A stretch of DNA of 64,000 bases from Rhodoferax sp. (GTDB lineage Bacteria > Pseudomonadota > Gammaproteobacteria > Burkholderiales > Burkholderiaceae_C), in contig PKWM01000048.1 of NCBI GenBank assembly GCA_003133245.1, positions 62,001 through 126,000 on the forward strand, read 5' to 3'. Below the pieces are notes generated by a model. The model worked only from the letters and a program-made list of their open reading frames with translations, was not told where the DNA came from and searched no databases. The position numbers and the translations under genes were made by a program. This document shows positions 1 to 7,538 of this stretch, in pieces (within the stretch, counting starts at the first letter, position 1; the number at the start of each line of letters is the position of its first letter).

Positions 1-704
1 CCGCGCTGCCAGCCCGACCCGCCAGCGCTGCAACGCCACCTCGGCCTGAACCGCCGGTTCAAAGCAAGGTCGAAGCGCTCGACGCCTTGTTGCCGCAACT
101 GCCGGGTGACCTGAACACCGCCTGGCGCGCGCTCGCCAACAACGCGAAGTTGCCCGCCACTTTGAGTGCCAGCGACGCCGACCCATGCCTAGCCGCCGTC
201 GCGCTGCAGTGGCAGTGTTACCGCACCAGCAAGCTCAGCGTGCCACTGCTGCGCCAGCTCAAGCGCCCCGGCATCCTGACCTTGCAGGAGGGCCATGCGG
301 CACCACTCTACGCGGTGCTGGTGAGCCTGGACGACCAGAGCGCCACCTTGCAGATCGGCTCCGGCCTGCACCGCGTCAGACTGGTCGCACTGGCCCAGCT
401 CTGGAGCGGCGACTTTGCCACCTACTGGCAAGCGCCAGCGGGGTACCAGGCCAACCTGCGCGAGGGCAGCAGCGGGCCGGCCATTGAGCTGCTGGCACGT
501 CAACTGGGTCAACTCGACGGCGCAGCGGCAGCGCCCTCTGCTGCGGGCGGGCAAATTCTGGACAGTTCCCTGCGTGAGCGCTTGCGCACGTTTCAGCGCG
601 CCCAAGGCATCAAACCGGACGGGTTGCCCGGCCCAATGACCTTCATGCAGTTGGCCAGCGCGACGGCTGCGCCAGTGCCGCAGCAGCCAAGCGCGCCGCA
701 CTAA
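1..704 (+). CDS. gspA: GspA/ExeA-type general secretion ATPase, C-terminal part
   Basis: The reading frame is open from the left edge (first full codon at base 3), so the start and the AAA ATPase half lie outside the window. What is visible is the periplasmic end: a segment around YAVLVSLDDQSATLQIGSG resembling the C39-peptidase-like region of ExeA proteins, then a C-terminal peptidoglycan-binding domain with LRERLRTFQRAQGIKPDG. In the family, GspA with GspB remodels or binds peptidoglycan so that the type II secretin can assemble in the outer membrane. gspB starts 17 bp downstream, so the two are probably co-transcribed. Family call is firm from the pairing and the domain; no other gsp gene is in the window. 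Confidence 0.85.
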   Translation, partial: ALPARPASAATPPRPEPPVQSKVEALDALLPQLPGDLNTAWRALANNAKLPATLSASDADPCLAAVALQWQCYRTSKLSVPLLRQLKRPGILTLQEGHAAPLYAVLVSLDDQSATLQIGSGLHRVRLVALAQLWSGDFATYWQAPAGYQANLREGSSGPAIELLARQLGQLDGAAAAPSAAGGQILDSSLRERLRTFQRAQGIKPDGLPGPMTFMQLASATAAPVPQQPSAPH

Positions 705-721
705 TACCGTGTTCTAAGCCC

Positions 722-1456
722 ATGTCCTACATCCTCGATGCACTCAAACGGGCCGATGCCCAGCGCACGCACGGCGGCGTGCCCGGCCTGCACACGCGCC
801 AACTTGCCACGCCAGCCTTGCCAGCCGCCACCAGAACAGGCCGCTACCTCTGGCCCGCCGTCGCCGCTTTGGCGCTAGGTACCAGTGCAGCGCTCTGGTG
901 GCTCTGGCCCATGCCGGGCAGAGAGTTGCAACTGGCAGCCGTGCCGTCCGCCGCCACGAAAGCTCCCGTGAACACTGGACAAGTTCAGCCGCCAGCCATG
1001 GTGACAACCAAATCGGCAGTCGCCGCAACCCCGGCAACGTCGGCAATGCAGTCGGCCAAACCAGCTACGACCACTGAAATCGCAGCACGCCAGACGGTCG
1101 CACCGCTGCCGTCAAAGCCTGAATCTGAACTGTCTGCCAAGACGCTGGCAACATCCGCCAGGGCAACGATAAAGCCGCCAACGCCGATTCCAGGCACCCC
1201 AGCCAGCGTCAGTCAAACCGAGTCGGCAGCCCTGCCGCTGCTGAGTGAACTGCCGCAAGAACTGCGCCGCCAAATTCCAGCGCTCGTCATCACCGGTGCG
1301 GTCTATTCGGCCAACCCGGCGCAACGGCTGCTGCTGGTCAACAACCAGGTCCTGACGCAGGGCAGTCTGGCCGCGCCCGAATTGACTCTGGAAGAAATCC
1401 GGGCCAAGAGTTCAGTTTTCAGCTTCAGGGGCACGCGTTTTCGGCTGGCACATTAA
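722..1456 (+). CDS. gspB: General secretion pathway protein GspB
   Basis: 244 aa. The start MSYILDALKRADAQR is the usual N-terminal signature of GspB/ExeB cytoplasmic tails. One membrane segment follows near residues 41-62 (LWPAVAALALGTSAALWWLW), then a long Ala/Thr/Pro-rich periplasmic linker, and a C-terminal T2SSB domain from about residue 190 (ALVITGAVYSANPAQRLLLVNNQ). GspB forms a complex with GspA in the inner membrane and helps place the GspD secretin. It follows gspA directly and is the last gene before a convergent operon. The linker is low-complexity, which is normal for the family. Confidence 0.9.
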   Translation: MSYILDALKRADAQRTHGGVPGLHTRQLATPALPAATRTGRYLWPAVAALALGTSAALWWLWPMPGRELQLAAVPSAATKAPVNTGQVQPPAMVTTKSAVAATPATSAMQSAKPATTTEIAARQTVAPLPSKPESELSAKTLATSARATIKPPTPIPGTPASVSQTESAALPLLSELPQELRRQIPALVITGAVYSANPAQRLLLVNNQVLTQGSLAAPELTLEEIRAKSSVFSFRGTRFRLAH

Positions 1457-1529
1457 GGGAGATAGAAATTACCAAAATACCTTTGTCATGCCGCATCTAA
1501 TCCAGCATCCATGCATTCAACTGCAATAG

Positions 1530-1550
1530 ATTGCGGATCGAGTCCGCAAT
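1530..1550. repeat. Short palindrome (GCAATGAC-type) between convergent genes
   Basis: Perfect 8-bp arms ATTGCGGA and TCCGCAAT around the loop TCGAG, followed by GACAGCCGTC. It lies between the 3' ends of gspB and gshA but has no T-run on either side, so it is not a standard intrinsic terminator. Its right end (GCAATGAC) is shared with the palindrome at 11779-11800, which suggests a dispersed REP-like family. Confidence 0.5.
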
Positions 1551-1558
1551 GACAGCCG

Positions 1559-3121
1559 TCAAGCGTAATACTGCGCCACGAAATCTTCAAAGCTGCACTG
1601 CTCGGCGGCTTCAATTTGCTGTAGCTCACTGCGCGAAGCTTCTACGCTGGCGACAAACCTGGCCTGCGTTGCTTCATCCAATGCGCTGGCTTGCAGGCTT
1701 TGCGTGTGCTGCTGCGACAACGCCATGGTGAAGTTGAAAAAACTGCCCTGCTCAAGCGCGCCCGCAATCACCTGCGCTGACGGCGTGCAGTCGGGCTGAT
1801 CGATGCGCTGGCGCAGCTCCTGCATTGTGTTGTGATAACGGCGCCCACCGTAGGCCGCATCGAGCATCTCGGCAAAGGGCTGCATGTCGTCAAACAGCTC
1901 ATGCGCCAGTGGCCGAAACGGCTGCTCGCGGTTGTGCACCAGCAGTTGCAAATCGCTCTGACGACCCCGGTTGACAATACGGCGCTTGTTCTCGTCGTTC
2001 TCGCTTTGCTCGCGACTGGTAATCGGCGGGCTGTCCCGGAACAAACACATCAAGAGCAGCACGTCGGCAAAAATGCTCTGCTCGGGCGCGATGCCAATAT
2101 CGACAAATGGATTCAAGTCAAACAGGCGCATTTCAATGTATTGCACACCATAGGTCGAGAGCGCTTTGGCCGGACGCTCACCGAATTTACCAATGCGTTT
2201 GGGGCGAATGCCCGCGTAATACTCGCTTTCGGTTTGCAGCAAATTAGCGTTGAGCTGCTTCCAATGCTGGCCCTCGCGCACGCCGAGTTCCTGGTAAAAC
2301 GGATCGGACGTGCGGATAGCGGTCTCCAGCGCCTGCGTGTACTCCGCCAGCGAATTGACGCTGATGCGCAAACTGGCCTGGGCCCGATTCTGGTAGCCTA
2401 GATCGCTCATGCGCAAGCTGGTGGCATAGGGACCATAACGGGTACCCGGCACCAGCTGGGGCAGTTCGGACGCGCGGCCTTGCAGGAACGTTTCACAGAT
2501 GGCGGGTGAGGCACCAAACAGGTAGGGAATCAACCAGCCATAGCGCAAAAAATTGCGGACCAGACCGAAATAGCGTTCGCTCACAAAATCTTGCCCAGTG
2601 CCCTTGGCACAACAACAATCCTTGAGCGCCAGCCAGAAATCAGCCGACAGCGACCAGTTGTAATGGGCACCCGCGATGGTTTGCATTTGGCGGCCATAGC
2701 GCAGACCCAGGCCCTCGCGATAGACCGCTTTGAAGCGCGCCGTGTTGGAGCTGCCGTAGTCGGCAATCGGGATGTCTGCATCAGCCCCCAGCACACAGGG
2801 CATGGAGGATGCCCACAGGTATTCACCCTGCAATTGCTGCGCACTGAAGCGATGAATGTGGCGCAAAAATGTGAGCGGAAACTCCGGGTCTTGCGACGGC
2901 GGCGTGATGAATTCGAGCAACGCTTCGGAATAATCGGTGGTGATCCAGGGGTGCGTCAATTTGGCACCCAGCGACGCCGGATGCGGCGTCCGGGCCAGCT
3001 TGCCAGCACGATCGACGCGCAGACATTCGCGCTCGTAACCCCGCGTGATGCCGCGCAAGACCTGGGCCGCGCCGTGCTCCGAGAATTGCTGAACCGCATC
3101 GCAACAAGTGAACTTCAACAT
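1559..3121 (-). CDS. gshA: Glutamate-cysteine ligase (class I)
   Basis: 520 aa, close to the roughly 518 aa of E. coli GshA. It catalyses ATP-dependent joining of L-glutamate and L-cysteine, the first step of glutathione synthesis in the cytosol. The N-terminal run GITRGYERECLRVD and LTHPWITTDYSEALLEFITP are hallmark GshA segments; YVQ..EMRLFDLNPF-type sequence lies further on (IEMRLFDLNPFVDIG). The ATG at 3121 is preceded by a GAAAG-type ribosome site. Transcription runs toward gspB with only a small palindrome between. gshB is not in the window. Nothing suggests damage. Confidence 0.93.
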   Translation of the reverse strand: MLKFTCCDAVQQFSEHGAAQVLRGITRGYERECLRVDRAGKLARTPHPASLGAKLTHPWITTDYSEALLEFITPPSQDPEFPLTFLRHIHRFSAQQLQGEYLWASSMPCVLGADADIPIADYGSSNTARFKAVYREGLGLRYGRQMQTIAGAHYNWSLSADFWLALKDCCCAKGTGQDFVSERYFGLVRNFLRYGWLIPYLFGASPAICETFLQGRASELPQLVPGTRYGPYATSLRMSDLGYQNRAQASLRISVNSLAEYTQALETAIRTSDPFYQELGVREGQHWKQLNANLLQTESEYYAGIRPKRIGKFGERPAKALSTYGVQYIEMRLFDLNPFVDIGIAPEQSIFADVLLLMCLFRDSPPITSREQSENDENKRRIVNRGRQSDLQLLVHNREQPFRPLAHELFDDMQPFAEMLDAAYGGRRYHNTMQELRQRIDQPDCTPSAQVIAGALEQGSFFNFTMALSQQHTQSLQASALDEATQARFVASVEASRSELQQIEAAEQCSFEDFVAQYYA

Positions 3122-3172
3122 GAAATCATGCTTTCTTCTTTCAATATTTTTGGCAAGCCCGAGGGAGTAGAT

Positions 3173-3805
3173 TCAACGCCGCAAACCGGCTGGCCTATTG
3201 GCGACGCCATTCCATGCGCCCTCAAACCAGGCATCGCCCGCCAGATAGGCCCGCAACATCGGCAAGGCATCAAAGCCCCAGAACAACTTGCCATCAACTT
3301 CATAAGTCGGCACACCAAAAACACTGGCCGCAATCGCCTCGTCGGTATGCGCCTTGAGCTGTAGCTTGACCGCCTCGCTGCCAGGTTTGCGCGACGGTGC
3401 CAATTGCTGCGTCACCGCCTGCAAGCGCTGCCCATCGGTGGCCTCCAGGCCGCCCTGCCAGACATGGCGGAACAGCGTTTCACAGACATAGCGGTTCGGC
3501 AAGCCCTGGGCGTTGCAGGCCACGGCCAGGCGAAGCAGAGCCAGTGGATTAAACGGGTGACTGGCTGGCAACTGCAACGCAACGCCATGCTGGCGCGCTA
3601 GCCACAGCACCTGGCGGTACGTCCACTCACGCTTGGGCGCAATCTCGGCCGGACCGAGTTGCCCATGATGCTTGAGCAGCGCGGCAAATAGCACCGGCTT
3701 GTAGGTGACGCTGTAGCTGTGCCCCATCAGCGCCTGCGGCAGTTTTTCAAAAGCCAGGTAGGAGTAGGGCGAAATGAAATCGAGGTAGAAGGTAATGTGT
3801 TTCAT
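3173..3805 (-). CDS. 2-hydroxychromene-2-carboxylate isomerase family (DSBA-like) protein
   Basis: 210 aa. The N-terminus MKHITFYLDFISPYSYLAFE is the thioredoxin-fold/kappa-class GST-like start of the NahD/HCCA isomerase family, with Ser in the active position (SPYSY) instead of a CXXC pair. The C-terminal FGVPTYEVDGKLFWGFDALP is the other conserved block. NahD uses glutathione as cofactor to isomerise 2-hydroxychromene-2-carboxylate in naphthalene breakdown, but many homologues sit outside aromatic clusters and have unknown substrates. Its position just upstream of gshA is consistent with glutathione dependence. No aromatic dioxygenase is nearby, so a naphthalene role is not supported. Confidence 0.8.
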   Translation of the reverse strand: MKHITFYLDFISPYSYLAFEKLPQALMGHSYSVTYKPVLFAALLKHHGQLGPAEIAPKREWTYRQVLWLARQHGVALQLPASHPFNPLALLRLAVACNAQGLPNRYVCETLFRHVWQGGLEATDGQRLQAVTQQLAPSRKPGSEAVKLQLKAHTDEAIAASVFGVPTYEVDGKLFWGFDALPMLRAYLAGDAWFEGAWNGVANRPAGLRR

Positions 3806-3893
3806 GCTTTGCTGCTTTCGATGCTAGCAGAAACACGGGCCTCATCATGCCCAGGTGCTTTGGGATTCCCTTGCCAAAACTGCCCGCCTCCAT

Positions 3894-4517
3894 TTATGTC
3901 CGACTCGCGCGACCCAACGGCCGCTTCATTCGGGTTCGGCCGCTGCGCAACTCGATGGCACGCGCAATCCTCGTGGGCAGCATTGCGCTGAGCACGCCGT
4001 CTTGCAGAAACACGTGGTGAAAAATGGCGGCGAGCGCGTGAAATCCGGCAAGCCAAAGAATGCCGTCACCCAGCCAGGTATGAATAGCTGCCAGGGCAAC
4101 GCCAACCGGGTGAGCCGCTCCAAACGGCGCAGAAACTTGCAACCCGGCGAGAAACGTCAAGGGATGCCCTTCAAACCAGGCGCCCAAAATGGCCGTCAAG
4201 GGCACGGCGAAGAGTAAGCAATAAAGAGCCGCCTGAACCGCCTTGGCGGTGAAAGCCATCAGGGGCGCGAGCGGTACCGGCTGCGGGTGTGTATCAACCG
4301 TGCGCCACAGCATGCGCAACAGCGAAAGTGCAAATACGATCAAACCCAGCGTCTCATGCAGCTGTCTCCCAAAATCTTTTGAGGCGGCGTACACATGCTG
4401 CTCCGAACCTCCAGGGCCCAGCATGAAAGCCGCCAAAACGGCGATTGCCGTCACCCAGTGAAAGGCTTGCGCGACGCTTCCGTATTTTGATGAAGTGGTA
4501 CTTGAATCAGTGTTCAT
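3894..4517 (-). CDS. Cytochrome b561-type di-heme membrane protein
   Basis: 207 aa with four hydrophobic helices (near residues 20-36, 52-68, 92-112 and 150-172). Helix-borne histidines typical of bacterial b561 are seen at FHWVTAI, QLHETLGLIVF, AIHTWLGDGILW and FHALAAIFHHVF, the last group being the usual pair near the C-terminus. Proteins of this family pass electrons across or within the inner membrane, some acting as superoxide:quinone oxidoreductases (CybB). The C-terminal 25 residues are Arg-rich and presumably cytoplasmic. The gene is divergent from the skp operon and shares the 421-bp regulatory region, including the half-site array at 4578-4622. Confidence 0.82.
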   Translation of the reverse strand: MNTDSSTTSSKYGSVAQAFHWVTAIAVLAAFMLGPGGSEQHVYAASKDFGRQLHETLGLIVFALSLLRMLWRTVDTHPQPVPLAPLMAFTAKAVQAALYCLLFAVPLTAILGAWFEGHPLTFLAGLQVSAPFGAAHPVGVALAAIHTWLGDGILWLAGFHALAAIFHHVFLQDGVLSAMLPTRIARAIELRSGRTRMKRPLGRASRT

Positions 4518-4577
4518 GGGTTGCGTTCCGTATTGAATTCTTATTAAGAAAAGGAGGCCTGACTGTCACCGATCAGA

Positions 4578-4622
4578 CTTAGATCAGTCTTAATTCCCCC
4601 ACAGGTTTAAGATTCGCTTAAG
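4578..4622 (+). promoter_or_regulatory. PmrA/QseB-type direct-repeat half-sites
   Basis: Two pairs of hexamers with 5-bp spacers: CTTAGA-TCAGT-CTTAAT (4578-4594) and TTTAAG-ATTCG-CTTAAG (4606-4622). The second pair matches the published PmrA/QseB-type consensus YTTAAK-N5-YTTAAK exactly, and the first is one base off in its left half. Each pair has the 11-bp period expected for an OmpR-family dimer. The array is 61-105 bp upstream of cytochrome b561 and about 320 bp upstream of skp. The OmpR-family regulator encoded at 5472 is the obvious candidate ligand. Function is inferred. Confidence 0.55.
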
Positions 4623-4645
4623 TCTCGGCGGACAACAATACCGCC

Positions 4646-4834
4646 TACTCAGACACAGAGGTATCGGAACTAAATGAAAGTGATGGATTCGCGCTCAGGC
4701 CTAGGCGCAAAGCGCAGACATAGCGGTGGCTATGGCGAGGATTTGCATTGTCGCCCAGCCACTGGCGTGGCCGAACGAGGACGGCATGGGTGCGAAGACG
4801 CGCTTTCATGTTTCGATATTTCTGTGTCTGAGTA
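4646..4834. repeat. 189-bp inverted-repeat (MITE-like) element
   Basis: The left end TACTCAGACACAGAG and the reverse complement of the right end (TACTCAGACACAGAA) agree over 22 of the first 25 bases. After a 3-base gap the arms agree again at ATGAAAG. The centre can also pair imperfectly (GGTGGCTATGGCGA with TCGCCCAGCCACTGG). It has no coding potential that I trust. It sits between the regulatory half-sites and skp. A non-autonomous mobile element or a structured leader are both possible; copies elsewhere in the genome would decide. Confidence 0.5.
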
Positions 4835-4938
4835 ATAGTCGGATTCTGCGCTGCATCAAGGTGAAAGAGTCCTGGGCCAAGGGTGCAAAACGGGACGAAA
4901 ATAGGGACCACGCAACAACAGATCGGAACAACTTTCAA

Positions 4939-5451
4939 ATGAACCATTTTTTACGCCGGTGTTGCACCGGACTTTTTTGCGCTGGTCTGCTGGTTGGCGC
5001 TCAGGCCCAGGAATTTCACTTTGGGTTTGTCAAGACCGACCGGATTTTCAAAGAGTCAAATGCTGCCAAAATAGCTCAGACCAAGCTGGAGCAGGAATTT
5101 TCCAAGCGCGAGAAGGATATCGCCGATCAGACCGCCCTATTGAAATCCACGACCGACCAGTTGCAGGTGGACGCACCAACCCTGTCAGAGGCGCAGCGCG
5201 TTACGCGCCAGAAACAGTTGGCCGAGCAGGATCGTGAATTGCAACGCAAGCGTCGCAGTTTCGAGGAAGACCTCAATGCGCGCAAGAACGAAGAGCTGCA
5301 ACAATTGATCGCAACTGCCAACCGGGTCGTCAAGCAGCTGGCTGAAGCAGAAAAATTCGACCTGGTATTGCAGGATGCGGTTTATGTCAATCCCAAGCAC
5401 GACGTCACCGACAAGGTACTGAAACTCATGAATGAGCAAAGCGGCAAATAA
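4939..5451 (+). CDS. skp: OmpH/Skp-family periplasmic chaperone
   Basis: 170 aa from the ATG at 4939. I chose this start because it begins a signal peptide (MNHFLRRCCTGLFCAGLLVGAQA, cut after AQA); the open frame upstream to 4726 runs through the inverted-repeat element and is not protein-like. The mature protein opens with FHFGFVKTDRIFKES, the OmpH start, then a long charged coiled coil (residues about 45-125), and ends in the conserved LVLQDAVYVNPKHDVTDKVL. Skp forms a trimeric jellyfish-shaped clamp that carries unfolded outer-membrane proteins across the periplasm. Instead of the common bamA-skp-lpxD context, it is here 20 bp upstream of a two-component system and an HtrA protease. Confidence 0.85.
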   Translation: MNHFLRRCCTGLFCAGLLVGAQAQEFHFGFVKTDRIFKESNAAKIAQTKLEQEFSKREKDIADQTALLKSTTDQLQVDAPTLSEAQRVTRQKQLAEQDRELQRKRRSFEEDLNARKNEELQQLIATANRVVKQLAEAEKFDLVLQDAVYVNPKHDVTDKVLKLMNEQSGK

Positions 5452-5471
5452 TAAAGCTCCAGGCCAATCTC

Positions 5472-6137
5472 ATGCGTTTGCTTTTGGTAGAGGACGACTT
5501 GATGATTGGCGAATCAGTGCTGGACTTGCTCCGGGACGAGGGCTACGCGGTGGATTGGGTCAAGGACGGGGAGATGGCCGACACTGCGCTCGACGCTCAA
5601 AATTACGACCTGATGCTGCTCGACCTCGGGCTACCGCGCCGCGATGGGCTGGCCGTGTTGCAGCGGCTGCGCGCGCGCAAAGACCGCACACCGGTGCTCA
5701 TCGCAACTGCGCGCGACGCGGTGGCGCAGCGGGTTGAAGGTTTGAACCTGGGAGCGGATGACTACATCGTCAAGCCCTATGAACTCGATGAGCTGCTGGC
5801 GCGCATCCGGGCGCTGATCCGCCGTGCCGCCGGTCGCGCCGAACCCGTTTATGAACACCTGGGCATCAGCATCAATCCGGTCACCCATGAAGTGACGGTT
5901 GATGAGCAGCCGGTGTTGCTGTCGGCACGTGAATGGTCAGTCCTGGAGCTGCTGCTGGCACGCCCGGGCATGGTGCTGTCGCGCAAGCAACTTGAAGAGA
6001 AGCTTTACAGCTGGAAAGACGATCTCTCAAGCAATGCGGTCGAGGTGTATATCCACGGGCTGCGCAAAAAATTGGGGCCACACATCATCCAGAATGTACG
6101 CGGGGTCGGTTACTTGATCCCGAAGGCTGCGGCGTGA
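5472..6137 (+). CDS. OmpR-family response regulator (QseB/PmrA/TctD-like)
   Basis: 221 aa. The receiver domain (1-115) has the acidic pair D8/D9, phospho-acceptor D51 (LLDLGLPRRDG), T79 and K101 (IVKPYE). A winged-helix DNA-binding domain follows (about 125-218), ending in the typical VRGVGYLIP. Phosphorylated by the sensor kinase whose gene overlaps it by 4 bp (GTGA), it should bind tandem direct repeats; the array at 4578-4622 upstream of this operon fits the PmrA/QseB box. Which output genes besides its own operon it controls cannot be seen here. The close family name (QseB versus PmrA versus TctD) is not certain. Confidence 0.88.
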   Translation: MRLLLVEDDLMIGESVLDLLRDEGYAVDWVKDGEMADTALDAQNYDLMLLDLGLPRRDGLAVLQRLRARKDRTPVLIATARDAVAQRVEGLNLGADDYIVKPYELDELLARIRALIRRAAGRAEPVYEHLGISINPVTHEVTVDEQPVLLSAREWSVLELLLARPGMVLSRKQLEEKLYSWKDDLSSNAVEVYIHGLRKKLGPHIIQNVRGVGYLIPKAAA

Positions 6138-7471
6138 GCTTGCCGCTGTCGCATTCGCTGCGCGGGCGTTTGCTTTGGCTGCTGCTGGTTGCCATTATTT
6201 TCACGGCCGGAGCACAAGCCATCATCGCCTACCGCACCGCGCTGGCGGAGGCGGATGTCATTTTTGATTACCAGATGCAGCAGATGGCCCTGTCGCTGCG
6301 GCCCGGCTTGTCGGTCAAAGGCGAACTGGCTGAGACGTTTGATAAAAATGACGATGAAAACTTTGATTTCGTGATCCAGGTCTGGAGCGCTGACGGTGTT
6401 CGAGTCTTTCAGTCAACGCGGCGCGCTGAGTTGCCGCAGCGCGCAGTGCTGGGGTTCTCCACCGTTTTCGCCCGCGGCACCACTTATCGCCTGTTTTCGG
6501 TTGCCACCGGCACGCAAGTGATTCAAGTGGCACAGGATCTGGCCGCCCGCCGCGAAATGGCAGGTACTTTGGCCTTGCGTACCGTCAGCCCGATGCTGGT
6601 GCTGGTGCCACTGCTGATGTTGGTGGTTTGGTGGGTTATCAGTGCCTCGCTGGCCCCGGTGGCGCGCGTGCGCCAGCAAGTGGCGACGCGCCAGGCCGAT
6701 GAGCTCAGTGAATTGAGCGAGGCTGATTTGCCCGATGAGATTCTCCCGCTGGTTCATGAACTGAACCTTCTGTTCCACCGGGTGCGCCAGGCGTTCGATG
6801 CGCAAAAGAGTTTTGTGGCGGATGCCGCCCACGAGTTGCGCTCACCCCTGGCGGCGCTCAAGCTGCAAGTGCAAGGCTTGCACCGGGCCACTGACGATGC
6901 CGGGCGCAATGTGGCTGTCAACCGACTCAACGCGGGCATTGACCGTGCCACCCGGCTGGTGGAGCAACTCCTGGTATTGGCGCGACAACAGTCGAACTCG
7001 GCGATCGGTGTCAAAGCTGAACCGGTTGACTTGACCCGCCTGGCGCGGCTCGCGCTGGCGGATGCAGCGCTAGCGGCACTGTCCCGGCAAATTGACCTCG
7101 GCCTGGTGCTGGCTGATCAGAGCGTGCTGCCGGGCCACGAGGAAGCACTTCGCATTTTGATCCGTAACCTGCTCGATAACGCGATCAAGTACACCCCGGC
7201 GGGAGGCACGGTCAACCTCGCCATTCGTCGCGATGCGGTCCAAACCGTGCTGAGCATTGACGACAGCGGCCCTGGCATTGCAGCCGAAGACCGCAAGCGT
7301 GTGCTCGATCGTTTTTACCGCGTTGCCGGTGCCGAGGGGAGCGGCAGTGGCCTGGGGTTGGCCATCGTCAAGACGATTGCGGATTTGCACCAGGCAACGC
7401 TGTCGATCGACCGCTCCGAGAGTCTGGGCGGTTTGTGTGTCACGGTCATCTTCAGCAACGGTGCCGTTTAA
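6134..7471 (+). CDS. Two-component sensor histidine kinase (QseC/TctE-like)
   Basis: 445 aa, GTG start overlapping the response-regulator stop. One N-terminal membrane helix (about 11-33), a periplasmic sensor of about 115 residues with an acidic patch (ETFDKNDDENFDF, about 67-79), and a second helix (about 152-172). H-box with H233 (ADAAHELRSPLAALK) and N-box with N345/N349 (IRNLLDNAIKYTPAGG), then DDSGPGI and GSGLGLAI ATP lid motifs. It autophosphorylates and passes the phosphate to D51 of the partner regulator. The acidic stretch resembles metal-sensing patches of PmrB/QseC-type sensors, but the signal is unknown. Confidence 0.88.
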   Translation: MSLPLSHSLRGRLLWLLLVAIIFTAGAQAIIAYRTALAEADVIFDYQMQQMALSLRPGLSVKGELAETFDKNDDENFDFVIQVWSADGVRVFQSTRRAELPQRAVLGFSTVFARGTTYRLFSVATGTQVIQVAQDLAARREMAGTLALRTVSPMLVLVPLLMLVVWWVISASLAPVARVRQQVATRQADELSELSEADLPDEILPLVHELNLLFHRVRQAFDAQKSFVADAAHELRSPLAALKLQVQGLHRATDDAGRNVAVNRLNAGIDRATRLVEQLLVLARQQSNSAIGVKAEPVDLTRLARLALADAALAALSRQIDLGLVLADQSVLPGHEEALRILIRNLLDNAIKYTPAGGTVNLAIRRDAVQTVLSIDDSGPGIAAEDRKRVLDRFYRVAGAEGSGSGLGLAIVKTIADLHQATLSIDRSESLGGLCVTVIFSNGAV

Positions 7472-7538
7472 GTCTGGTCTAAGTTGAGGTCATCACAATC
7501 AACTTGTGGTTTTCATCAACAGTTTGAAAGGACCTCTC

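Noticed and set aside
2591-3364. 257-codon plus-strand frame opposite gshA
   Set aside because: Shadow frame; gshA is complete with conserved motifs.
4726-4938. N-terminal extension of the Skp reading frame
   Set aside because: It runs through the inverted-repeat element and would bury the signal peptide that begins at 4939.
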